This document shows, piece by piece, positions 1-6,003 of a stretch of DNA of 8,517 nt. A program made the position numbers and the translations under genes. Position 1 is the stretch's first letter. Every line of letters begins with the position of its first letter. The stretch is taken from assembly GCA_025057715.1 (NCBI GenBank), contig JANWVD010000023.1, positions 1 to 8,517 on the forward strand, read 5' to 3'. Under the pieces are notes generated by a model, which was not told the origin of the DNA, did not search any database, and was given only the letters and a program-made list of their open reading frames with translations. Origin of the DNA: Aquificaceae bacterium. GTDB taxonomy: Bacteria; Aquificota; Aquificia; Aquificales; Aquificaceae.

Positions 1-1305
1 ATGAATGCAAAATTCCCAGCCGGCGTTGATAGGTTTGGGAATGTTGTTTACGCAAATTTAAACTTCGTTAATGGTAAAGACGGCGCTCACATAAGTATCT
101 CTGGTATGTCTGGCGTTGCAACAAAGACTTCATACGGTCTTTTTTTGCTCTATTCTATCTTTAACTCTGTAAAAGACCCATCAAGAGTGGGCGCTCTCAT
201 TTTTAATGTCAAAGGAAAGGACCTTCTTTGGCTTGACAAAAAGAATAAAAACCTCAAACCACAAGATGTAGAACTTTATAAATCAATGGGTCTAAAGCCA
301 GAACCTTTTAAGGATGTAGATTTTTATACCTCGCCTCACATAGATAAAAAGTCCCTCCCAGACTCTAATCGGTTAGATAATGCTATTAAAACCTTTGGCT
401 GGAGCATGCGAGACTTTGCCCAGGATGGCTTGATAAGGTTTATGTTCGCAGAGGGTCTTGAGGGCTCTTCTAACTTGCACTATGTAATTGATAAAGTTGC
501 AACAACCTTACAATCATTAGCTGAAAGCAGCCCAGATGGTAGGCTCTTATATACAGATAACAAAGACATAGACACCTTGGATGATTTAATCAGGATTTTA
601 AAAAATGCCATATCTGAAAGAGAACAAATGGGCAGGTCCTCAAAAGAATATAGCATGTGGTTTTCAGAAGCTTCCTTACAAACAGCTTACGCATTTTTAA
701 GACGCTTTAGTAGAGCTTGTAGCTATGTGTCACATTTTGTTGGCAATGTCGAAACCCAAAGTCCCGAAGCAAAGGGCGGGAAGATAACGGTAGTTGATAT
801 AAGCTCTCTCCATAACCTTGCTAAGATGTTTGTAGTGGGCGCTATCTTAAGGCGCTTATTTAAAGAAAAAGAGCTCAAAACGACGCCAGAGCCGAGGATA
901 TTCGTCCTTCTTGACGAGCTTAACAAATACGCACCAAAGGATGGCTGGAGCCCTATTAAGGACACGCTCTTAGATATATCAGAGCGCGGAAGGAGTCTCG
1001 GCGTTATTTTAATTGGCGCGCAACAAACGGCAAGCGAGGTTGAAAAACGCATAATCGCAAACTCTGCCATAAAGGTAATTGGCAGAATGGACCCGGTAGA
1101 GCTCGCAAGCAAAGAATACGACTTTCTAACAGGCGGGTTTAGAAAGCGTGCCTTACTTCTTAAAAAAGGGAGCATGGTTTTATATCAACCGGACATTCCA
1201 AGTCCAATTATTGTAAAATTTCCAATGCCGGCTTGGGCAACCAGGCAGGAAGAGGTGGAGGATGAGGTTAATGTTCCAAGCGCTTTTGGTTATTTTGGTT
1301 CTTAG
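1..1305 (+). CDS. HerA/DUF87-type P-loop ATPase, probably 5'-partial
   Basis: This is a predicted ATP-binding protein of the HerA/FtsK-like DUF87 class; its cellular role is unknown. The nucleotide-binding loop lies near residues 35-44 (GMSGVATKTS) and departs from the classical GxxxxGK[ST], having Ala-Thr before the Lys. A Walker B strand follows at about 300-306 (hydrophobic residues ending in Asp305-Glu306). The segment around 328-343 (ERGRSLGVILIGAQQT) matches the arginine-rich and sensor-Gln region of HerA-like motors. The block IFNVKGKDLLWLDK near residue 68 recurs, from memory, in an uncharacterised bacterial subfamily. No signal peptide or membrane segment is seen. The P-loop lies only 35 residues from the first Met, and that Met is the first codon of the window, so the usual N-terminal domain is probably missing beyond the edge and Met1 may be internal. 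No nurA partner is visible. The 3' end overlaps the amidase gene by 44 bp. ATPase class is fairly certain; function is not. Confidence 0.8.
   Translation: MNAKFPAGVDRFGNVVYANLNFVNGKDGAHISISGMSGVATKTSYGLFLLYSIFNSVKDPSRVGALIFNVKGKDLLWLDKKNKNLKPQDVELYKSMGLKPEPFKDVDFYTSPHIDKKSLPDSNRLDNAIKTFGWSMRDFAQDGLIRFMFAEGLEGSSNLHYVIDKVATTLQSLAESSPDGRLLYTDNKDIDTLDDLIRILKNAISEREQMGRSSKEYSMWFSEASLQTAYAFLRRFSRACSYVSHFVGNVETQSPEAKGGKITVVDISSLHNLAKMFVVGAILRRLFKEKELKTTPEPRIFVLLDELNKYAPKDGWSPIKDTLLDISERGRSLGVILIGAQQTASEVEKRIIANSAIKVIGRMDPVELASKEYDFLTGGFRKRALLLKKGSMVLYQPDIPSPIIVKFPMPAWATRQEEVEDEVNVPSAFGYFGS
1251..1261 (+). promoter_or_regulatory. Shine-Dalgarno region for the amidase gene
   Basis: Two purine motifs sit before two possible starts. 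AGAGG at 1251-1255 lies 6 nt before ATG 1262, and GGAGG at 1257-1261 lies 9 nt before ATG 1271. Both are inside the 3' end of the upstream ATPase gene, which suggests coupled translation. ATG 1262 is preferred because it gives the signal peptide a positively charged residue (Arg2). Confidence 0.6.
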
Positions 1306-2476
1306 TTTCACTGCTTTCGGGAAGTTGACAGCTTCCAGAATTGGCGAATACGAAGATAAAAGGCGTGTTGTGCTTGAATTTTCACAGGAAGTTCAATATA
1401 AAGCCTTCACCCTTGAAAACCCTAAAAGGCTAGTCATAGACATCTCCTCAGACGTAGAAATCCCTAAAATCCCTCCGGGGGTAAGAGTAGGTAAACACGC
1501 CGGCTTTACCAGACTTGTTTTCGAAGGGACATTTTCGCACGTAAAGGTTTTTTCACTCCATGGACCATACCGGATTGTCGTTGACCTATATAAACCAACT
1601 GATTCTCAGCCCCATGATGTCTCCGAAGACGACGAAATTTTAGCAATTATCGAGCCATCAATAGTTAGAATCCTTCGTCAAGAAACGAAAAAAGCAGAAC
1701 AGCCTAAGGTCGTAAGCGAGGTAAGTCGCTCGCGCGTCGTTTCTCAAAGAAGACTCGTTGTTTTAGACCCAGGTCACGGCGGACACGACCCTGGCGCAAT
1801 TGGTGTAAATGGTCTCGAGGAAAAAGACCTCGTTCTTACAATATCCAAAAAACTCGCAGAACTGCTTAAAAAAGACGGAAGGTTTAAAGTAGTCTTAACG
1901 AGAGAAAGCGACGTTTTTATCCCGTTAGAAGAGCGCTCTAAGATAGCTTTGAAAAACCGAGCTGATTTGTTTATAAGCATACACGCTGATGCTGCACCTG
2001 AGCGTTCACCCCATGCGCGTGGAAGCACAATATTCGCAATCTCTTCAGAAGCTGCAATGCGCAAAAAGCATCAGATAGTAAGAAGCGACTCTTACGCATC
2101 TTTAGTGCTCGGTAATGCGAGCTTTCCAGCGCCGGCGAGATTAGCCCTTGCCGACCTTGCGATGGATGTCACCCTCTACGAAGGCTATAACTTTGCAAAA
2201 CTAACTGCTAACACAGTTAGAAAAAAACTCTCCCGCGAGGTTCATTTTAGGGGCATAAAAAGAGCCGGCTTTGCCGTCTTAAAAACGCCGGGAATACCCT
2301 CGATATTAGTCGAGGTTGGATTTATGACAAACCCCTCCGAAGCAGCTCTTATGGCGCAGGAGGAATTCCAAGAGGAATTCGCAAGAGCTCTTTATCAATC
2401 AATAGTTCAATACTTCTTCCCGCAAAAAGGCGTCAAGAAAAGCCCAAAATCTTATGCAGCTGAGGAAGCACCCTAA
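1262..2476 (+). CDS. N-acetylmuramoyl-L-alanine amidase with AMIN domain (AmiC-like)
   Basis: This exported zinc amidase cleaves the bond between N-acetylmuramic acid and L-alanine in peptidoglycan, a reaction used in cell separation and wall turnover. Residues 1-20 form a signal peptide: Arg2, then a hydrophobic stretch ending at FTAFG. An AMIN domain, which usually targets the enzyme to the envelope or division site, spans roughly 22-113. A charged linker leads to an Amidase_3 domain at about 164-390. Expected zinc ligands are visible at His172 (DPGHGG), Glu187 (LEEKD) and His241 (SIHAD), with the catalytic Glu351 in LVEVGF. The gene overlaps the upstream ATPase by 44 bp (35 bp if ATG 1271 is used). 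Its last 44 bp overlap the 3' end of the convergent queE gene, so the final residues are encoded opposite conserved QueE codons. A 9-bp direct repeat (GAGGAATTC at 2360 and 2372) encodes an EEFQEEF stretch. Family assignment is secure; the specific paralogue name is not. Confidence 0.93.
   Translation: MRLMFQALLVILVLSFTAFGKLTASRIGEYEDKRRVVLEFSQEVQYKAFTLENPKRLVIDISSDVEIPKIPPGVRVGKHAGFTRLVFEGTFSHVKVFSLHGPYRIVVDLYKPTDSQPHDVSEDDEILAIIEPSIVRILRQETKKAEQPKVVSEVSRSRVVSQRRLVVLDPGHGGHDPGAIGVNGLEEKDLVLTISKKLAELLKKDGRFKVVLTRESDVFIPLEERSKIALKNRADLFISIHADAAPERSPHARGSTIFAISSEAAMRKKHQIVRSDSYASLVLGNASFPAPARLALADLAMDVTLYEGYNFAKLTANTVRKKLSREVHFRGIKRAGFAVLKTPGIPSILVEVGFMTNPSEAALMAQEEFQEEFARALYQSIVQYFFPQKGVKKSPKSYAAEEAP
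2201..2220. repeat. 7-bp perfect inverted repeat inside the amidase gene; possible minus-strand terminator
   Basis: CTAACTG (2201-2207) and CAGTTAG (2214-2220) are perfect inverted copies around a 6-nt loop. Read on the minus strand, the stem is followed by TTTTGC, so it could act as a weak intrinsic terminator for the infB-queE unit about 215 bp after the queE stop. The stem has only three G:C pairs and a short T tract, so in a thermophile it may be no more than a coding coincidence. Confidence 0.3.
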
Positions 2477-3080
2477 CACTATAGCCAATTTCGCTAAGTT
2501 TTTTGGCAATCTCCCAGGCTTTTTGGAAGAATTCTTCTTTATTACCTTCTGGCTGGAGGGTGGTTTTAAAATCTAAGTGCGGACGAAAGTCTTCTCTTAA
2601 AAGCACATCTAAAGTAAGTTCCTTATCTACGACAAACTTTAGCTCAAACAAACTATCAAGCACCTTTGGATGCACTGTCCAATTAACGACCGGCTTTGGA
2701 GAGCAAGTTATGAAAAGATTACTCAGACTTTCAAGACCGTCTTGCCATAGTGTGCCGTTTGTCTCGATTTGCACTGTATGACCCTTTTTTAAGAGGGTTC
2801 TAACCAAAGCAGGAAGACCGCTGTGCGCCATCGGCTCCCCGCCAGTTATTACGATATGCTTTAGACCACTTGCCATATCAAGAAGCTCGTCAATGGTCTT
2901 TAAATCCTTGCTTTTAAACTCAAGCGAGGACTTTTGGTCGCACCAAGAGCAGCGGATGTTGCACCCTTGAAGCCTTATAAATAAAGATGGTGTGCCCGAA
3001 AGCAAGCCCTCGCCTTGAAAGGATTGATATACCTCTGAAACACTTAAAGTTGTGCTTGCTCTAACTTCATTTCGTAGCAT
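2433..3080 (-). CDS. queE: 7-carboxy-7-deazaguanine synthase (radical SAM)
   Basis: QueE converts 6-carboxy-5,6,7,8-tetrahydropterin to 7-carboxy-7-deazaguanine using S-adenosylmethionine and a [4Fe-4S] cluster, a step toward queuosine in tRNA. The protein has 215 residues, the usual small size. It opens with the family signature VSEVYQSFQGEG (14-25). The cluster motif CNIRCSWC (Cys40, Cys44, Cys47) follows, then the SAM-binding TGGEP at 79-83 and the C-terminal VLPQLHKILG. Position 49, directly after CD, is Gln where characterised QueE enzymes carry a Thr or Ser that helps hold Mg2+. The ATG at 3080 is the only good start; an AGGTGA site precedes it by 9 nt. The gene overlaps the end of infB by 37 bp and probably shares its transcript. 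No other queuosine gene is in the window. Assignment is strong from motifs; activity with the Gln substitution is untested. Confidence 0.92.
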   Translation of the reverse strand: MLRNEVRASTTLSVSEVYQSFQGEGLLSGTPSLFIRLQGCNIRCSWCDQKSSLEFKSKDLKTIDELLDMASGLKHIVITGGEPMAHSGLPALVRTLLKKGHTVQIETNGTLWQDGLESLSNLFITCSPKPVVNWTVHPKVLDSLFELKFVVDKELTLDVLLREDFRPHLDFKTTLQPEGNKEEFFQKAWEIAKKLSEIGYSVRVLPQLHKILGFS

Positions 3081-5248
3081 TCTATGCTATCACCTACTTT
3101 TACATCGTTAAAGTCTTTAAGTTTAATACCGCACTCAAAGCCTTTGCTAAGCTCGTTAACATCTTCTTTAAAGTGCTTCAAGCTCTCTACCTTACCCTCA
3201 AATATGACCACCCCGTCTCTGACTAATCTTGCGCGTGCGTTTCTTAGGATTTTTCCATCGGTTATGTAACAACCGGCGACCGTTCCAACGCCCTTTATCT
3301 TGAAAGTTGCCCTAACTTGAGCGCTTCCGTGGAAAACCTCCTTCTGAACTGGTTTTAGCATTCCCGTGAGAGCTTTTTTAACGTCCTCTATCGCCTCATA
3401 GATGATTGAGTAAAGTCTTACATCAACCCCCTCTTGCTCTGCTGCCTCTCTTGCTTTCAAGTCAGGACGAACGTTAAACCCGATGATTATCCCCTCGCTT
3501 GCCTTGGCAAGCATGACGTCGTTTTCGCTAATAGAGCCAACGTCAGAGTGAATTATCCTGATAGAGACCTGGTCGTTTGAGAGTTCTGCAAAGGACTTTT
3601 TGAGAGCCTCTATGGAACCAATTGTATCTGCTTTTAAAATAAGACGGAGCTCCTTGCTTTTCCCTTCTTGGATTCTTTTGAACACCTCCTCGAGAACCAG
3701 TCCCTTGGATACTTTTTGAGAGAGTTCTTTTTTGAGCTTTCTTTGCTCTGCTATTGCCCTTGCTTCGCGCTCGTCTTTGAAAACCCTTATCTGGTCACCG
3801 GCATTTGGGAGCTCTTCAAAGCCAAGAACCTCCACTGGAATTGAAGGTCCGGCGCTCTTAATGGCTTTGCCCTTATCATCAAACATTGCCCTTATCCTGC
3901 CAAAGGCAGAGCCGGCGACTACTGCGTCTCCCACTCTTAAGGTGCCATCTTGGACTATTAAGCTAACGGTCGGACCTCTTTGACGGTCAAGCTTTGATTC
4001 AATAACAGTCCCTCGGGCTAAAGAATCTGGGTTTGCCTTTAGCTCTAAGAGCTCTGCGAGAATCAAGATATACTCAAGAAGGGTTTCTATGTTTTGCCCG
4101 GTTTTAGCAGAAACGTCCACAAAGATTGTATCTCCGCCCCATTCCTCTGGAATGAGTCCTTTTTCCGAGAGTTCTCTTCTTACCCTTTGGGGGTCTGCCT
4201 CGGGCTTGTCTATTTTGTTAACTGCGACGATTATGGGAACGTTAAACGCCTTTGCGTGATTAATAGCCTCTATGGTTTGGGGCATAACTCCGTCATCTGC
4301 GGCAACTACCAAGATGGCTATATCAGTGACCTGCGCGCCCCTTGCCCTGAGGGTAGTGAAAGCCTCGTGACCTGGGGTATCAAGGAAGGTTATCTTGCCC
4401 TTGCCGCTGAGCTCTACGGTGGAAGCACCTATGTGCTGGGTTATTCCCCCTTTTTCTTTCTGCGCGAAGCGCGTTTTACGAATAGTATCAAGAAGCGTGG
4501 TTTTCCCGTGGTCTACATGTCCCATCACGACCACTATGGGCGGGCGTGGCTCTTTCCCTTCTGATGGTTTATCAATTTGCTCTTCTTCGTCTTTTTCTTG
4601 CTTTATCTCTGCGAGAAAGCCAAAGGACTGAGCAATCTCGAGAGCTACCTGTGGGTCTATGTTTTGGTTAATCGTTGCCAAAATACCGCGCTTTAAGAGC
4701 TCTGTCATGACCTGATTTGGGGGGATTGAAATAAGCTCAGATAACTCTCTTACTGTCAAAATTGGTGGTATTTCTACGATTTTTATCTCCTGAGATTGTT
4801 CTTGTTGGGACTTTTCCTTTTTCGTAGTTTGCTGCTGGAGTTTTTTAAGGATTTGCTGCTCATCTTTCTTAGGTTTCGTTGAGCGTTCCGGTTCTCGCTC
4901 TTTTACTTGTGTTGGCGGTGGTATGTTAACGGTCGGCGGCGCTGGTTTTGGGATTTTTGGCTTTGGTGGTTGTTGGTTTTGAGGTTTTTGCTCCTGTTTT
5001 GAGTTCACTGCGGGTTTTTGAGGTTGAGGTTGCGGCTTTTGCGGCTTTTTCTGAGGAGGTTGTTCTTTTGCTTGGGTCTTTTGCGAATTTTTCGCAGAGC
5101 CAAAGTGGTCGTAAATCATCTGCAGCTCTTCTTCCTCAAGCGTGGCGAAGTTATTTTTATCAATTCCCCACTCTTTGAGGAATTTCCTAATTTCCGAGAC
5201 CGGAACTCCTATGGAGCTTGCAACATCCTGAAGTCTTTGTTTTGCCAT
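3044..5248 (-). CDS. infB: Translation initiation factor IF-2
   Basis: IF-2 is the cytoplasmic GTPase that brings initiator fMet-tRNA to the 30S subunit and promotes 50S joining. The 734-residue protein starts with an IF2_N module (about 1-50). A flexible linker rich in Lys, Pro and Gln follows (about 53-155), then a second IF2_N module (about 160-212). The G domain begins near 236 and has G1 GHVDHGKT (243-250), the switch Thr270 in GITQHIG, G3 DTPGH (290-294), G4 NKID (344-347) and G5 SAKTG (380-384). The rest matches domains II-IV, which end in the fMet-tRNA binding barrel. ATG 5248 is the natural start because MAKQRLQDVAS is the expected first helix. It has no Shine-Dalgarno site, but TATAAT lies 8 nt upstream, suggesting a leaderless or near-leaderless mRNA. 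The usual nusA and rbfA neighbours are absent; queE follows with a 37-bp overlap, and the glycosyltransferase gene diverges from the start. Confidence 0.98.
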   Translation of the reverse strand: MAKQRLQDVASSIGVPVSEIRKFLKEWGIDKNNFATLEEEELQMIYDHFGSAKNSQKTQAKEQPPQKKPQKPQPQPQKPAVNSKQEQKPQNQQPPKPKIPKPAPPTVNIPPPTQVKEREPERSTKPKKDEQQILKKLQQQTTKKEKSQQEQSQEIKIVEIPPILTVRELSELISIPPNQVMTELLKRGILATINQNIDPQVALEIAQSFGFLAEIKQEKDEEEQIDKPSEGKEPRPPIVVVMGHVDHGKTTLLDTIRKTRFAQKEKGGITQHIGASTVELSGKGKITFLDTPGHEAFTTLRARGAQVTDIAILVVAADDGVMPQTIEAINHAKAFNVPIIVAVNKIDKPEADPQRVRRELSEKGLIPEEWGGDTIFVDVSAKTGQNIETLLEYILILAELLELKANPDSLARGTVIESKLDRQRGPTVSLIVQDGTLRVGDAVVAGSAFGRIRAMFDDKGKAIKSAGPSIPVEVLGFEELPNAGDQIRVFKDEREARAIAEQRKLKKELSQKVSKGLVLEEVFKRIQEGKSKELRLILKADTIGSIEALKKSFAELSNDQVSIRIIHSDVGSISENDVMLAKASEGIIIGFNVRPDLKAREAAEQEGVDVRLYSIIYEAIEDVKKALTGMLKPVQKEVFHGSAQVRATFKIKGVGTVAGCYITDGKILRNARARLVRDGVVIFEGKVESLKHFKEDVNELSKGFECGIKLKDFNDVKVGDSIECYEMKLEQAQL
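3075..3089 (-). repeat. Short inverted repeat over the queE start codon
   Basis: On the minus strand TAGCAT, a 3-nt AGA loop and ATGCTA form a 6-bp stem whose 3' arm begins with the queE ATG. It could hide the start until ribosomes finishing infB open it. The same bases encode infB residues (DSIECY), and the stem is A/T rich, so it may be chance. Confidence 0.25.
3090..3095 (-). promoter_or_regulatory. Shine-Dalgarno site of queE
   Basis: AGGTGA on the minus strand ends 9 nt before the queE ATG, inside the infB coding region. It supports ATG 3080 as the start and translation of queE from the infB mRNA. Confidence 0.6.
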
Positions 5249-5253
5249 ACAAT
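5248..5253 (+). promoter_or_regulatory. Possible -10 element of the glycosyltransferase-bioW unit
   Basis: TACAAT on the plus strand ends 12 nt before ATG 5266, which would give a leader of only a few bases. No good -35 is visible at normal spacing. It lies 3 bp from the -10 element proposed for infB on the other strand. Confidence 0.35.
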
Positions 5254-5256
5254 ATG

Positions 5257-5262
5257 ATTATA
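5257..5262 (-). promoter_or_regulatory. -10 element of infB
   Basis: A perfect TATAAT on the minus strand ends 8 nt before the infB ATG. A start site at the usual distance would fall within about three bases of the ATG, and no ribosome binding site is present. No clear -35 hexamer is found at 16-18 bp spacing, so an activator or upstream AT-rich contacts may help, or the match is chance. Confidence 0.5.
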
Positions 5263-5265
5263 TTA

Positions 5266-6003
5266 ATGCTTTCTCTTCTCGTTTGCGTAAAAGACCAAGA
5301 GGAAGCCATAAAGCGAGTCATATCAAGCGCCAAGGGTCTTGTGAGCGAGATAGTCGTTGTTGATTCAGGTTCAAAAGACGCTACAGTTGAAAATGCCAGA
5401 GCTCTTGGTGCAAAGGTGGTATTTAACCCCTGGCAAGGCTATCCAAGGCAGCTAAACTTTGGCATTAGTCTATGCAAAAACGATTGGATTTTAATCCTCG
5501 ACTCTGACGAAGAGCTATCAAAAGAGCTCAAAGAGAGCATAGCCAAGGAGCTAAAAAACCCGCGCTATAGTGCTTATTATCTTTGCAGAAGACCTTACTA
5601 CCTTGGGGGGTTTTTAAACCACGGTTGGTATCCAGAATGGAGATTAAGACTCTTTAAAAAAGGCGTCGTTACTTTCGAAGGCAATGTGCACGAAAGACCA
5701 ATAATTTCTACAAAGACTGGCAAGCTAAAGGGTGATATATACCACTTTTCCTTCAAAGACCTGAAAGAGCAATACGAAAAAAATATCAAATACGCCCATC
5801 TTATGGCGATTGAGATGAAAACCTCTGGCAAAAAATTCCGCTTATGGAATCTAATCCTTAACCCCCTTTGGCACTTTGTTAAGGTTTACTTTCTAAAGCT
5901 TGGGTTTTTAGATGGCACTCGCGGGTTTCTTGCTGCGTCTTCTGGAAGTATATATACCTTCTTAAAGTATAAATTTCTCTATGAACTCGAAAGAACTCTA
6001 TAG
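5266..6003 (+). CDS. Family 2 glycosyltransferase, WaaE/KdtX-like (LPS core)
   Basis: This is a GT-A fold, inverting family 2 transferase resembling the WaaE/KdtX group, which adds a sugar to the heptose region of lipopolysaccharide core on the cytoplasmic face of the inner membrane. In the 245-residue form, residues 1-13 give the first strand and nucleotide-binding loop (MLSLLVCVKDQEE). DSGS follows at 33-36 and the metal-binding DSDE at 79-82. The acceptor-side block GWYPEWRLRLF (120-130) and GNVHE (139-143) are typical of this group, as is the C-terminal amphipathic stretch with YFLKLGFLDGTRGFL (208-222), which probably sits on the membrane. Upstream starts at ATG 5254 and TTG 5218 are possible, but 5266 fits the family N-terminus best and no Shine-Dalgarno site favours another. 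The gene diverges from infB and overlaps bioW by 23 bp. Family is certain; donor and acceptor sugars are not. Confidence 0.88.
   Translation: MLSLLVCVKDQEEAIKRVISSAKGLVSEIVVVDSGSKDATVENARALGAKVVFNPWQGYPRQLNFGISLCKNDWILILDSDEELSKELKESIAKELKNPRYSAYYLCRRPYYLGGFLNHGWYPEWRLRLFKKGVVTFEGNVHERPIISTKTGKLKGDIYHFSFKDLKEQYEKNIKYAHLMAIEMKTSGKKFRLWNLILNPLWHFVKVYFLKLGFLDGTRGFLAASSGSIYTFLKYKFLYELERTL
5968..5973 (+). promoter_or_regulatory. -10-like hexamer before bioW
   Basis: TATAAA ends 7 nt before the bioW ATG, inside the glycosyltransferase coding region. bioW has no visible Shine-Dalgarno site, so a separate leaderless transcript is possible beside read-through from the upstream gene. No -35 match is seen, and the hexamer is also ordinary coding sequence. 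Confidence 0.25.

Noticed and set aside
723..1175. A 150-codon minus-strand open frame opposite the ATPase gene
   Set aside because: It is antisense to the Walker B region of a well-supported protein and has no motif or initiation signal of its own.
2360..2380. Direct repeat GAGGAATTC twice, 3 bp apart
   Set aside because: It encodes the helical EEFQEEF segment at the end of the amidase domain and has no features of a recombination or binding site.
2527..2538. Palindrome GAAGAATTCTTC followed by T-rich sequence, considered as a plus-strand terminator after the amidase
   Set aside because: Without a loop the usable stem is only about 4 bp, and the T tract is interrupted. It is also inside queE coding sequence.
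4094..4564. A 156-codon plus-strand open frame opposite infB
   Set aside because: It lies wholly antisense to the conserved IF-2 G domain, lacks a ribosome binding site and shows no recognisable protein features. It is a shadow of infB codon use.
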